Source: Echinarachnius parma
Taxonomy: Eukaryota; Echinodermata; Echinoidea; Clypeasteroida; Echinarachniidae
Length of the DNA: 64,000 nucleotides
Direction of reading: 5' to 3'
Assembly (NCBI GenBank): GCA_037951105.1
Contig: JBAMJV010012248.1
Coordinates: 1 to 64,000 of the forward strand
Shown here piece after piece: positions 11,526-23,877 of the stretch (its first letter is position 1; each line of letters starts with the position of its first letter). The notes beneath the pieces are model-generated. The model saw only the letters and a list, made by a program, of their open reading frames with translations, searched no databases and had not been told where the DNA came from. The position numbers and the translations under genes were made by a program.

Positions 11526-13190
11526 TTCAGAGTGATTACGCAATCGCGTTGACCGCTCGCTCTGCACAAGCGTTCCCATAGCCATGCACACAGAGCCGTC
11601 ATAGGCCCTGTATTGTAGCTCAACTGCTAGTTCCTGGCACGCTCTCGTATGCTTTACAACATGAGGAAAAAAATGACAACATGATTTCAATGTCTCTGTG
11701 GCGGGTCTTCTGATTGGTCAATTGCTATGAAACTACGTCATCATCTCAAGCTAGGTCCCTTCATCACTGGGTCTGAGTCTCCAAAGTGAAGCAGTTTTTG
11801 AAGCATTTTTTTCATCAAAATAACGACTTCAAGAGGCTAGAAAATGCGCATATCATCATCGAAATAGCTGGAGACAAGGTATGTACATATTTAGATACCT
11901 TCTCTATCGTTCTAGATCAATAACTTTTTGATTTGAGTTAATCTAAACCGAACGCGAAGCAATTTTCTATGACAATTCATAACGCAAAAATGTTTAAAAT
12001 CGCAGCGCGAGTGACCCCCTAATGACGGGACATTCCACTTTCGTACGGGGGTGATTGTGAATGTTATCGGCATTTTGTTTAAAATGAATTCTTTCTTGGT
12101 GTTTAACATCGGGCTAATATTATCAAAACATATAGTAGAATCAATGAAAATAGTTTTGAATGTATTTTCAGTTAAACTTCTGAGAGATAAAAAGTGAATT
12201 TTCAGTATTTCGTCTGTTGTAATATCCCGTTCCGATAATCAACTTGCCCATTTCATTGATGTTTTTTTTACAGCGATTACATGTCCGCACGATCGTTGTC
12301 TCAATACGTCTCAACAAGAAAAATGAGTCGATGTTTTCATAATAAATTGCACTTATTCCTCAATGTTTTGACCTCTCATGCTATAACAAAGGTGCAAACT
12401 ATGGAAATATTCACTGATGTTTTGTTTGAAATGCATTTTGAACTCGAAAACACTGATTTTCTAGCACGAACGAAGACGTAAAAAAAACTAAAATCTCGGT
12501 CCCACATGTACAATAATATGTTGTGAATAAGCCTGCGTTCGCAAATATTCTCAAATGCGTCATTTATTGTCGATGTTTTCATCGTAAACTGTACTTATTT
12601 CCCGATGATGTGACATATCATGCTATAATTAAAGTGTAATCTACGTAAATATTGACCAATATTTTGTTTGGAATTTACTTTGAACTCGAAAACACTGATG
12701 ATACAGGCATACAGCAAGCCTTCTTTCTTCACTTTCAGAATATATTTATTTACTTTTCGATATTGTTGGGCTTGCTTTGTTACGGCCGTGAGCAGGGTAG
12801 TTTATTATATTATTAATGTAAAGCAATTTTTATTGATATCATTATCAAGTTAATTTTTATTTGATATGATATTTCAATAAGTAGTAGCGTACTATAGCAA
12901 TGTACCTTTTTATAATAAGTAGAGACATATCAACATAAAATCAGTTATTAAATAGTCTCCTGTTTTATTTTTGTTTCCTATTTTCTCCAGGTATTGGTCG
13001 TAGGATAACTGCAAGACAACTGCAACATAATTTAGATGGAGTTCAAGTTCTTGGGGTGCTAACGAATGGACTTGTTCTAGAGTTGCATAACAACTTTATT
13101 GTACATAATTATTTCATGAATTAATTCATACACACAGAGAGCAACAATAAAGCAGTGTTTAGTAAATAATTTAGAAAGAAGTATAACATG
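11526..13190 (+). other. Candidate promoter and spliced transcript (speculative)
   Basis: An inverted CCAAT box (ATTGG, 11713-11717) and a CRE-like ACGTCA (11734-11739) precede a possible first exon ending at a good donor (acaag/gtatgt, 11878/11879). A possible last exon starts after tttctccag at 12991, has 43 open codons ending in TAA at 13122-13124, and is followed by AATAAA at 13146-13151. The deduced peptide (starting IGRRITARQLQHN) matches no family I know. No start codon in frame was found in the first exon. The region lies just inside the left arm of the giant inverted repeat, so it could be cargo or chance. Confidence 0.2.
12327..12703. repeat. Tandem duplication, 242-bp offset
   Basis: 12327-12466 and 12569-12703 align along their length: gtcgatgttttcat, catgctataa, ttttgtttg-aat and ctttgaactcgaaaacact. 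Divergence is moderate. Neither copy is coding. Confidence 0.7.
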
Positions 13191-14694
13191 GGTTAAGTCT
13201 TAAAACTCTGAACTCGCCAATAAAACTCAATGTAATGCTTAATTTGTTTCAAAAGTGGAAAATTAGTCAACAAGGTATTTTGAAATAAAATCCAGCCCAA
13301 AAGCAACTTAGGCAAATGAAATTCTGTTTGAGAATTTAAAAGTTTTTTTTTAATCGATTGACAGGAGTTAAACAGAAAACAAATTTGCATAATGAAACAT
13401 TGTGAAACCAAACAAAAAAATCGCAAACAATGAAAGGAATTGAATTGGCAAATAGTGAAGTGCCAGCAATTATATTGTAAAATATCCACTGACAGGTGTA
13501 TGGTTGAAAGCAAAACTGTAAATTAGTATAAACAAAATTGTTAGTATCAACAATCCAAAATTGTTAACAATTAACAAAATAATAAATCTAAATGAACAAC
13601 ATCTATGTTTTTATGAAAAATAATGTAAAGACGACCATTGCTGACAACATTTGTCTGTGTGCCAATTACCTGAATGCAAGAGAAAAGATAAAATAAATTA
13701 ATCAAATAAAGAAAACACAAGGAATAGTAAAGATCTTCATTTATTTTTCTAAATTAGACTAACATGATTGTATGTGTTTGTGTGTGTTACATGAATATAT
13801 GAGAGCTCTAATAATGTATCATTTCTGAACAAAGATTTGCATAAATTATCATACTAATTAACTAATTACCATATCTAATTAATGTTTAATTATGGTTTTA
13901 TTATCATCTAATATTATCCTTGGGCATGTCGGACAATTTTCACCAGGATTGGATTGAAAGAAACGTTTAAAACAATAAAATACATAATTTGCATCATTAG
14001 GTTTCAGCCAAGTTAGAAAATAACCGCTTCTCAGACCTGAGGAGAGGTTGAGAGATTCGTGCCTCTAGTAGAATTTTATTACCGTTTACACCGTTCTTAT
14101 CGGTAGTGACCTCGGCGCTAATTTATAGCAGATGGTGTCTCAATCAAGACGTCGTGCTGCTAGTCTTGATACGCAGACACTACAGACGAGTTTGGGTTCG
14201 GACGTGTACAGAGTATCAAGTTTGTTAGCTTTACCCTATTGTCAAATGGTAGGAAGGAGTAGAGAGGAGAGAGGATCAACCGCATTTAGTATAGGAGAGG
14301 AGGGGGGGGGGGGGGGGGGGGGTTATGGTAGAAAAAACAGAATTATAAGTTGTATGAAATGAATTAGGTAGTTATGTAGTTAAAGTTAAAGATTTTGAGA
14401 TTAAATAACTTTGAGATTAAATAACTTTGCCATCATTCATTATGTGGATGAAGTGTACATGATTCTTTTTATTTGTGTGATTTTCGCAATGTATTTAAAC
14501 AATGCAGCCAATTATTATTCTGCAAATATACTGCAAACTAGCGGCACCCGCGGGGTTTTTAATCAGGGAAAATCCATCACGATTTTAAGAACACAACGAC
14601 CTATACAACTTTTAAAACTGCCCGGTACCCAAATGGTTAAAATACGAAAGAGACACGGGTGTTCTAGTTCGACCCCACCTATATAATTATTATA
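13191..14694. other. AT-rich spacer with a 21-G run
   Basis: No gene is recognised. A minus-strand open frame of 106 codons (13193-13513) is rich in Phe, Leu and Ile from AT-rich DNA and shows no domain. A more GC-balanced part at 14030-14340 ends in a run of 21 G (14302-14322). A frame running through it is not convincing. Confidence 0.4.
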
Positions 14695-16132
14695 AACCCC
14701 TCAAAAAAGAGTTCGGAAACTCAAGTTTGATCGATCATATCTCTAGTATTTTTTAATAAGAATACTCGAAATCGGTGACACAATAAAGCCTCATTATATA
14801 CCTTTCAAACGGTGCATTATGTATAGTGATTATGCAATTGGGGCGATTGTAGTAGCCCAGAGAATAGGGGGAGGCAGGAAGTGAAATCTCGCAAAATGGC
14901 CCTAATGCATTTAATTTACGAGTGCATGACTGTGCTGACCAGTTTTCTAAAGGTAAACATTCTATTGAATACTGCCACCCTTTTCATTCATCAAAATTGT
15001 TGAATTTGATACCATTTTAATGGAAATTATCTCTTCATTACGATGGCATATTAATCGTAAGGATTATGCAAATGGGGTGTGTGCAGCGAACCGGAATATG
15101 GAGATGGGTCGAGTGTGAAATCAGACAAAAAGATATGGAGCTGACAAAAAATCAGAGCGTTGCATTTTTTTTTAGCTTTTGGGAGGATTTTTTAGCATTT
15201 CAAATAAAATATTCATGATTTAAATTGATATCAACGGAAAGCCCAACAACTCTTCTGTATGAAAATGTGAAATTTATAATGATTTCAGCAAAGGGCGGCT
15301 GCAGGGAGATAAATGTGGGGGAGCCTAAAAAGTGACCCATTTTGAAGCGCTCTGATTTCAAGGCACAACTGAGTCACTATTCATGCGCTTTCAATTGAAT
15401 TCTTCTCATTCATGGCCAACTCATTCAGGTCGCATTACATCCTCTACACAATTGTATAGGATACCGACACCAAATCAAAGCGTTTTGAAATGGGTGACTT
15501 TTGAGGCTCCCCCCACATTCATCTCCCTGCAGCCGCCCTTTACAAAAATCATTATAAATTTCACATTTTCATACAGAAGAGTTGTTGGGCATTCCGTTGA
15601 TATCAAATTCGATCATGAATATATTATTTGAAATGCTAACAAATCCTCCCGAAAGCTGAAAAAAAATGCAACGCTCTGATTTTTTGTCAACTCCATATTT
15701 TTTGTTCGATTTCACACTCGACCCGTCTTCATATTCCGGTTCGCTGCGCATAAACCATTTGCATAATCTTTACGATTAATATGCCACCGTAATGAAGAGC
15801 TAATTTCCATTCGAATGGTACCGATTTCAATGATTTTAATAAATGAAAAGGTTGGCAATATTCAATAGAAAGAGAACTTTTGAAAAACTGGTCAGCACAG
15901 TCATGCACTTGTAAATTAAATGCATTGAGCCATTTTGCGACATTTCACTTCCTGGCTTCCCCTATTCTCTGGGCTACAACAATCGCCCCAATTGCATAAT
16001 CACTACACATAATGCACCGTTTGAAAGTATATAATGAGGCTTTACTGTGACACCAATTTCGAATATGCTTATCAAAAAATACGAGAGATATGATCGATCA
16101 AACTTGAGTTTCCGAACTTTTTTTGAGGGGTT
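14695..16132. mobile_element. Long foldback (palindromic) element, about 1.4 kb
   Basis: Arms of roughly 660 bp (14695-15357 and about 15474-16132) are reverse complements along their whole length, with a loop of about 115 bp. The ends AACCCCTCAAAA and TTTTGAGGGGTT are flanked by TA on both sides, suggesting a TA target duplication. The arms differ by scattered substitutions, so it is old enough to have diverged. There is no transposase. It could be a Tc1/mariner-type foldback or two fused inverted copies. Confidence 0.8.
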
Positions 16133-16617
16133 TAATATACCCGCTCTTTTGCAGATGTCATTGCGATTCATCCTTTCAGCGAGACCTCCTTATTCCATGT
16201 ATAAACCCAACCCATCGGATATCGCCGGCCTAGTCTGCATGTTTAAATGTTAATAATAATAATGCAGATAATTATGATGAACTTGTATGTACATGGCGAA
16301 CAAACACATGTACTCGATGTGGTTTCGTCAGCCTGGGTTTTCTTTATTTTGCGAAGTTATTAGGCGGACTCTGCCTCACCTCCCCAGCACCCCCCCCCCC
16401 CCCCCCTCCTTTCCAAATTTGCTGGATTGTGCCTAAAAAACTACGGTTTGATTTCCGATCTCAGTATTATACTACGTTCATCATTTTCTTGTGAAACCCG
16501 GAGATATATATTTCCGTTAGAGGGAATGATTGATGACACATATCCTATGGAATTTCTAGGATTCATAAAAACCTTCATTATTTTTCATTGTAATCTTTCG
16601 TTAATGTGGATAAAAAT
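16133..16617. other. Spacer with a 17-C run
   Basis: No gene seen. A C homopolymer lies at 16390-16406. Confidence 0.5.
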
Positions 16618-17747
16618 CAGGGGCGTCGATCCTGGGGGGCAGGGGGGGCGGTCGCCCCCCCCCCAATGAAAATATTGGGGGCGAACATATCATTTCCCCC
16701 CCCCCCCCAATAATTCCGAAAATAAGGAAGAAAAAAATCGAGTGATATAATGCCAAAGAGGGGAAAGACACATTTATCAATAATTAATCTTCAAAATAGC
16801 CGTTTTTTTAGATGAAAAGGACTGTAAATCTCTTTTTTGCCGCGCGCTTCGCGCACATACAGTTTCTCATATTGCAAATTTCATTTGGGTTGCGGGAACT
16901 CACCTTTCGAAATGTGTTGGGCAGTGTAATTTCTCAAACGCACACCTCAAACGAAGTTTATTAAACCCTCATCTATAGATAGCACACCATCACAGAAAAT
17001 AAAATAATCTGAAATATGTCTTTCAGTCAATTCGGTCCATATGCCAGTATGCGCTGAACGTAAATCAAATTAGAAAATAAGGTCCCCCCACATTTGAAAG
17101 TGGAGGAGATTGTCCCCCTCCCTTTGTCATTATGTATGTTTGGTTCCATATTTATATACTTCATATTACGTGAAATTTCTGTCTCAGGTGTGCACCAAAA
17201 TCGCACAATTTCACGCCCCAAAATACAAAAGCTCCCTACTGTGGGAGGGGGACACCACCTCCCAAACCCTCCCCCCGCTCGGTCGCTTCGCTTCCTCGCA
17301 ATGTCTCTCCTCCACTTTTGAGAAGTTGTTGACTCCCTTGCTTAGTTCCATGGGAGCCCAATGCCCTAGACTATATCGATGGCTCTATAGTATACAGGAT
17401 CACGTGAATCCATCTCATGCAATCTTTTCCTCGCTATGCCCTTTAAAAATACGTTACGAGTAGGTTCACTATTTTATACAATTTCAACACCCATGATAGG
17501 AGTTGCACATGTCTGAAATCTAAAAGCTTTCGGGAGCTCCGCCCCCTAGACCCCCATTATTGTCCCCAAATGTGGGCGCACCCCTAAGTCAGGTCTTCGA
17601 GCCATCAAGACACTTTCAATGAGCGCATAATAAAACTTCCGGGCATGCCAATGTGGCGCTTTTAGCTCTCTTAGTGGTCACTCTGGAAACATTTTCACAT
17701 TTCGCCCCCCCCCCCCCCCCCATCACAAAAACGGATCGACGCCCCTG
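16618..17747 (+). mobile_element. Non-autonomous hAT-like element, copy 1
   Basis: Termini CAGGGGCGTCGATCC and GGATCGACGCCCCTG are perfect inverted repeats, flanked by a perfect 8-bp duplication ATAAAAAT (16610-16617 and 17748-17755). The 8-bp duplication is diagnostic of the hAT superfamily. The 1130-bp interior carries G/C runs near both ends and a GCGCGCTTCGCGC palindrome, but no transposase frame. The second copy lies inverted at 20914-22031. Confidence 0.9.
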
Positions 17748-18251
17748 ATAAAAATGATTGATTCTATCAACTTCGACCTTCAAGGTCGAAGTCTAGAAAT
17801 ACAAGGAATTAGCTCTCTGTCTCCTCGCGTAAAATGAAACTCTTATAATGATCAATCCTGTGTGGATTGCGAGATGGTGCATGCGTGTTGCCTTAAAAAT
17901 ACAGTCATAAAGACGGTCATCTCAATCCGAACGATTTTCGGCAAACCCCGTTCATTCTCACGGTTCATCAGCTATCAAATATCATGACGCAACTATTATG
18001 ATTTTTAAGTACGTTTACAACTCTTAAAACTCACCCAAACTTCAAATTTATGCGTGCAAATTGAATATTGGTAACACCACTTTCCATTGTTCTAATTCAG
18101 TCATGCTTGAAGTATGTGCCATAAGTTGCACATCAAATGAAAGAAGAGACACAGAGCTTTCCAGGCATATATATATCATCAATTAAATTATTCATTATGA
18201 CAGAAAATTTCTGCCATGAAACCCGGTTTCGTTTTTTTCTGGGACACGGTG

Positions 18252-18403
18252 TATAGTTTAAATGGAGGGACGCATTCATTTTCATTCGTAGAATCCAAAT
18301 TAGAGGGCTGTTCACTCTAATTTTTTTTTGCGTGTTACATTGATCCTCATCCGTCAACTGAAAGCTGTTCAGACGTTTTGTAAAAGTTGACCTGTCCCTT
18401 TAA
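18252..18403. mobile_element. TTAA MITE, family 3 fragment
   Basis: About 150 bp ending cctgtccctttaa matches the right end of the full element at 47652-48291 (shared agtttaaatggagggacgca and tgcgtgttacattgat). The left part is missing. Just upstream, ctgggacacggtgta resembles the outer end of the TA-flanked family at 18894. Confidence 0.7.
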
Positions 18404-18635
18404 CAAACATTAAATGCACAATTTTGTATGAAAAAAGACTAAAACCATTTTTTTTTTAATAGCGCCCGCTTGAGTTGTCACGGCTCTTTTTGAATGATAA
18501 CAGGGGTTTACATAGTCGTTTGTAATTGTGTATACTTTTCGAGCATGGTGAAGTTATAACTATTACTTTGTACCGTAATGGTGCAGGTTTTGGTTACTAA
18601 AGTTAAGTTTGACCAATACTCAACTATCCCTTTAA
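18404..18635 (-). mobile_element. TTAA MITE, family 2 fragment
   Basis: It matches the outer half of family 2 in reverse orientation (cggctctttttgaatgataaca, ttttggttactaaa) and ends caactatccctttaa. It abuts the family 3 fragment at a shared TTAA, suggesting successive insertions at the same site. Confidence 0.7.
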
Positions 18636-18667
18636 CAATTTGGTTTTCGATATTGATATGCACTATA

Positions 18668-18890
18668 CAGGGTGGCCCTAAAAACGGAACGGGGCACCTC
18701 CCAAAAAATATGGTACCAAAATGTCCGTCGGATAGGGTGTCTTTTCCAATGAAAAAAAATCTTGATATGTTTTTATTTGTAATGCTCCATTTATATTCCG
18801 GAGAATATGACGATGTTTCTGACGATACATAATGTTTTAATCACGCATTGTTGTTTTATTCATTGTCCATTCTTCAGATTAATACTAATT
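18668..18890. mobile_element. TA-flanked palindromic element, single-end fragment
   Basis: It starts TA/CAGGGTGGCCCTAAAAACGG and resembles the left end of the element at 18894-19739 for roughly 90 bp, including the gatagggtgtcttttccaatg block. No right end is visible. It may be truncated or joined to the following copy. Confidence 0.5.
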
Positions 18891-18893
18891 ATA

Positions 18894-19739
18894 CAGGGTG
18901 GCCCAGAAATAACGGAACGGGGCACTTCCCAAAATAAAGTAACAAAATGACTGGATCCATCGGAAAGTGTGTCTTTTCAAATGAAAATTGATACCAAGAA
19001 CATTAATTTTGGTCGTGTAGTTTTTGTTTTAGAGCGCTGTAAGTGACACCATGTCAGGGTTCATTTTTCTTCAATTTTGACTGACCGTTTGGCTAAAGAA
19101 TGATCCGAACGGCTCGTCATAGAATTACGGCGCACTTGATGCGGATACCTTTGTTAATGTGCAATCGACTGAATAGCCAAAGCTCCCTAGTCCGCCTTGG
19201 TCGTAAAAAGTAGACAGTCTGGCAAAGGCGTAGCACAGATCATGCAGTGTAGAAATAAATGGCCCCTAGAAAAATAACCCCGACCCGAAATTTTAGCCCG
19301 TTTTCCTTTCACCACCTTGTAGAAAATACAGTTAAACGCACGATTAAATTCTCACACACGATCTGTGGAGCGACTCATTTAATGAAACCATGGTAATTAT
19401 GCACCTCCTACATGTCACATCACCATACTACGCCCCGCTCAAAGGCAGAGCTTCGGCTATTCAGTCGATTGCACATTAACAAAGGTGTTCGCATCAAGTG
19501 CACCGTAATTCTATGACGAGCCGTTCGGGACACTCTTTAGCCAATAGGTCAGTCAAAATTGAAGAAAAATGAACCCCGACATGGTGTCAGTCACAGCGCT
19601 CTAAAACAAAAACTACACGACGAAAATTAATTTTCTTGGTATCCATTTTCATTTGAAAAGACACACTATCCGATGGACCCAGTCATTTTGTTACTTTATT
19701 TTGGGAAGTGCCCCGTTCCGTTTTTTCTGGGCCACCCTG
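18894..19739. mobile_element. TA-flanked palindromic MITE (846 bp)
   Basis: It begins CAGGGTGGCCCAGAAA, ends TTTCTGGGCCACCCTG, and has TA at both sides. The arms are complementary for about 300 bp (to about 19198 and from about 19444), leaving a 245-bp loop. The TA duplication fits the Tc1/mariner superfamily. No transposase is present. A shorter relative lies at 31725-32254. Confidence 0.85.
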
Positions 19740-20913
19740 TATTGAGGTAGAACCACGTAACTAACAGCGATCCTGACGATTTCGTTATAACGGGATTCCT
19801 TTGGGACAACATTGACAAACGTTTATCAATTATGTTTGTCTAAAACGCAAGATACTTTAGTTTGAAAAAAATGGCGCAAATTGTAAGCCATTCATCTTCC
19901 GACTTTGATAATCTTATTATATTGGCGTGATAAAGCCGATATAATCAGCCGCCCGAAATAATAAGTTTTACAATAATGCAGATATCCTCAATGAATCGGG
20001 CGTTATATTGATATTTTATATGTTTATAATATGCTCATTTTATCTGGCGGAGACTAATGACGATATGCAACATTTTAAGATCACACATATCTAAATACAT
20101 GTATGCGTTATTCAGATTTAAACAATCTTTCTGATAATTAAATTATGCCGTATTCCCATGCATTTATGAAGTTTGTTTCCGCAATGATTCGAGCGTTAAA
20201 CGTTAAAATGTTAACACTACGTAGTGTTATACTTCAGTGCTAGCGAAAAGCCAACATTGCCTTTCATTTTAAAAGTCCTGTATTTAAATTTTATTCAACA
20301 CGGTGAGCGGACTTTACTTGTGCAGCAAGCATACACAATAGACCGATCAATATTCTGACCATGGCATTGTATTCGCTTCTATTCAACCCACGTGAAGTGG
20401 CGATGGTTCTGCAAAAAACTGTAGTTATCTTCCTAATCCTTAGTCTCTAAATTCTGAGTTTGCTTGTAAATGTATGTAATAACAGACACATGCTGGTGTA
20501 AAGGCAATACAATTATACAGCGAGCAAAATGGTATGAAACAGGTTTATAGAAAATAATGGTTAATTCGTCGTACGCGTCAGGCGTGTTGTTGATGTCTAT
20601 ATGTTTATATTATCGCATTACAACAAGCATAACAAGTAGGAACTTGGAACACGGGTTTTAAATAGAAAAACTTATACTTATATGCATGTGTATTCACTGC
20701 ATTTTCTAAGGAAACTTCATGGTAAATCTTTTGGGGATATTATTGATTTTTTAGTCAAAGGTCAAAGGTTTACACGAACAATACAAAGCTGTGCGTCCTG
20801 TTCTTTCATTGAGTATGAAAGGGGGCGTCTCCCAAAGGGCGGAGTGTGCTATTCAACTCCAAGTAGTAGCACTCTTACATAATCCAACACAGCTGGCATC
20901 ATATAACGTTGAT
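19740..20913. other. Spacer, nothing recognised
   Basis: Single-copy-looking AT-rich DNA within the window. I see no domain-bearing frame or RNA gene. Confidence 0.5.
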
Positions 20914-22031
20914 CAGGGATGTCGATCCGTTTTTGAGATTGGGGGGGCGAAATTTGAAAAATTTTCCAGAGTGACCACTGAGAGAGCTAAAAGCCCCACA
21001 TTGGCATGCCCGGAAGTTTTATTATGCGCTCATTGAAAGTGTATTGATGGCTCGAAGACCTGACTTTGGGGGGCACCCACATTTGGGGACAATAATGGGG
21101 GTCCAGGGGGCGGAGCCCCCGGAAGCTTTTAGATTTCAGACATTTGCTCCTAGCATGGGTGTTAAAATTGTATAAAATAGTGAACCTACTCATAACGTAT
21201 TTTTAAAGGGCATAGCGAGGAAAAGACTGAGTCTTGCGTGAGATGGATCCACGTGATCATGTATACTATAGAGCCATCGATATAGTCTAGGGCATTGGGC
21301 TCCCATGAAACTAAGCAAGGGCGTCAACAATTTCTCAGAAGTGTAGGGGAGACATTGCGAGGAAGCGAAGCGACCGAGCGGGGGACGGTGTGGGAGGGGG
21401 TGTCCCCCCCCCCCTCCCACAGTAGGGAGCTTTTGTATTTTGGGGCGTGAAATTGTGCGATTTGGTGCATACCTGAGACAGAAATTTCACGTAATATGAA
21501 GTATATAGGTATGGAACCAAACATACATAATGAAAAAGAGAGGGGGACAATCTGCTCCTTTTTCAAATGTGGGGGGACATGATATTCCAATTTGATTTGC
21601 GTTCAGCGTATATGTACCGAGATATTTTATTTTCTGTGACGGTGTGCTTTCTATAGATGAGGGTTTAATCAACTTCGTTTGAGGTGTGCGTTTGAGAAAT
21701 TACGCTGCCCAACACATTTCAAAAGGTGAGTTCCCGCAACCCAAATGAAACTTGCAACATGAGAAACTGTATGCGCGCGAAGCGCGCGGCAAAAAAAGAG
21801 ATTTACAGTACTTTTCAAACTAAAAAACGGTTATTTTGAAGATTAATTATTGATAAATGTGTCTTTCCCCTCTTTGGCATTATATCACTCGATTTTTGTA
21901 TTCCTCATTTTCGGAATTATTGGGGGGGGGGGGGGGGGCGAAATGATATGTTCGCCCCCCAATATTTTCATTGGGGGGCGGGGGGGGGGGGCGACCGCCC
22001 CCCCCCCTGCCCCCCAGGATCGACACCCCTG
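20914..22031 (-). mobile_element. Non-autonomous hAT-like element, copy 2 (inverted)
   Basis: The sequence matches copy 1 (16618-17747) in reverse complement throughout. Ends read CAGGGATGTCGATCC and GGATCGACACCCCTG, flanked by ACGTTGAT and ATGTTGAT, an 8-bp duplication with one mismatch. It carries a 17-G run at 21922-21938 and the GCGCGAAGCGCGC palindrome near 21775. Confidence 0.88.
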
Positions 22032-22167
22032 ATGTTGATATGAAAGAGTAAACATATTCACTGTGATATCACATGTCCCACATTACAGCACACATTACAG
22101 CAAAAAATATGAACGACACAGTTCAACAATTGGAAATGAAATATTTTGATTATATAAAATATATACT

Positions 22168-22242
22168 GATGATGATGATGATGGTGGTGATGAAGATGAT
22201 GATGACGATGATGATGCTGATGATGATGATGATGATGATAAT
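22168..22242. repeat. GAT trinucleotide microsatellite
   Basis: An imperfect (GAT)n run with a few variant triplets. It yields Met-rich and Ile-rich frames that are not genes. Confidence 0.9.
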
Positions 22243-22502
22243 GACAGGCCCGTAGCTAGGGTAGGGGTGGTTCCCTACGAAGTCAGATATATGTATGTCA
22301 ATTTGTTCGGTCTCGGGTCCACACTGGTCTCGGCTTCGAAAATGTGTGTTTAAGCCTCGGACCTGAAATGCACGTTTGTTGCTGATGTGTGTATTTGTGA
22401 GTGTGGTTTGTGGATGTTGAATATAGATACGTTTGTTTGTGTGTAAATATTGGTATGCCTCATTATGCCTCCCTGCCACCTTTCGTAGCCGACCAGTGCC
22501 CT

Positions 22503-22520
22503 GCTAGCCTGGCCACTTTC
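22503..22520. repeat. Left half of a distant 18-bp inverted repeat
   Basis: GCTAGCCTGGCCACTTTC here is repeated exactly in reverse complement at 24190-24207, enclosing the pearl-like element and the MITE at 23878. It may mark an older element boundary. Confidence 0.6.
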
Positions 22521-22594
22521 CTCAACCAGAACGTCAATGACGTAGCGCTCATCCGCCATCTCGCAACATCAAATATCGCAAATTTCATGTGGTA

Positions 22595-23876
22595 GGCTAC
22601 ACTTTTCAACTGGTCAAAATACAAATTACCATAATTAATGAATGGAGAAAAAATTCAAAATTCTGTGTAGAAGTTTAGTGTACCAAAGTTAGCTCTACCA
22701 GATAAAGCAAACCAAATTACCATAGATAATGAATTTCATGATTCTGTGTAGAAGTTTTAAATCCCCCTCCTAGCCCTATCTTATGAAACCTAGCCCTATT
22801 AGATAAACCAAACAGAATGAAAATCGGTCAAGAAATGAGGGAGAAGCAATTGTTATTTTTGGAATAAATTTGCATAAATTACCATAATTAATTAATGTAG
22901 AAAATTTTCAAAATTCTGTGTAGAAGTTTAGTGTACCAAAGTTAGCTCTACCAGATAAAGCAAACCAAATCAAAATCGGTCGAGAAATGAAGGAGAAGAA
23001 GCATTTTTTGTGATTTCTGGAATAAATTTGCATAAATTACCATAATTAATTAATGGAGAAAAATTTCAAAATTCTGTGTAGAAGTTTAGTGTACCAAAGT
23101 TAGCTCTACCAGATAAAGCAAACCAAATCAAAATCGGTCGAGAAATGAAGGAGAAGAAGCATTTTTTGAGATTTCTGGAATACATTTGCATAAATTACCA
23201 TAATTAATTAATGGAGAACAATTTCAAAATTCTGTGTAGAAGTTTAGTGTACCAAAGTTAGCTCTACCAGATAAAGCAAACCAAATCAAAATCGGTCGAG
23301 AAATGAAGAAGAAGCATTTTTTGTGATTTCTGGAATACATTTGCATAAATTACCATAATTAATTAATGGAGAACAATTTCAAAATTCTGTGTAGAAGTTT
23401 AGTGTACCAAAGTTAGCTCTACCAGATAAAGCAAACCAAATCAAAATCGGTCGAGAAATGAAGGAGAAGAAGCATTTTTTGTGATTTCTGGAATACATTT
23501 GCATAAATTACCATAATTAATTAATGGAGAAAAATTTCAACATTCTGTGTAGAAGTTTAGTGTACCAAAGTTAGCTCTACCAGATAAAGCAAACCAAATC
23601 AAAATCGGTCAAGAAATGAAGGAGAAGAAGCATTTTTTGTGATTTCGAATAAATTTGCATAAATTACCATAGATAATGAATTTCACGATTCTGTGTAGAA
23701 GTTTTAAATCCCCCTCCTAGCCCTATCTTATGAAACAATCAGAATCAAAATCGGTTGAAAAATAACGAAGAAGAAGCATTTTGAAAACTGTGGACGGACG
23801 GAAGGACGGACGGACGACGGACGCCACGCCATGGCATAATAAGCTCATCGGGGCCCTTCGGGCCGGATGAGCTAAA
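22595..23876 (+). mobile_element. Pearl/Helentron-like element with about 158-bp tandem cores
   Basis: The core unit is repeated about six to seven times, with the word tgcataaattaccat starting at 22871, 23029, 23187, 23342, 23500 and 23656. After the array come a GGAC-type tetranucleotide run (about 23791-23820) and a strong 3' hairpin (GCTCATC paired with GATGAGC at 23843-23872, inner GGGCC pairing) just before the end. Tandem cores of about 160 bp, then a microsatellite, then a 3' hairpin is the architecture of mollusc pearl repeats and Helentron-associated non-autonomous elements. Assignment is by architecture only. The 5' edge is approximate. It has no coding capacity. Confidence 0.7.
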
Positions 23877-23877
23877 A

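Noticed and set aside
13193-13513. 106-codon minus-strand frame inside the giant inverted repeat
   Set aside because: AT-driven Phe/Leu/Ile-rich sequence with no transposase or other domain.
18228-18254. Right end of another TA-flanked element (ctgggacacggtgta)
   Set aside because: Too short and mismatched, and without an identifiable left end.
22595-23740. CRISPR-like regular repeats
   Set aside because: Units are about 158 bp of continuous homologous sequence without unique spacers, in a eukaryotic genome. They are tandem cores of a mobile element.
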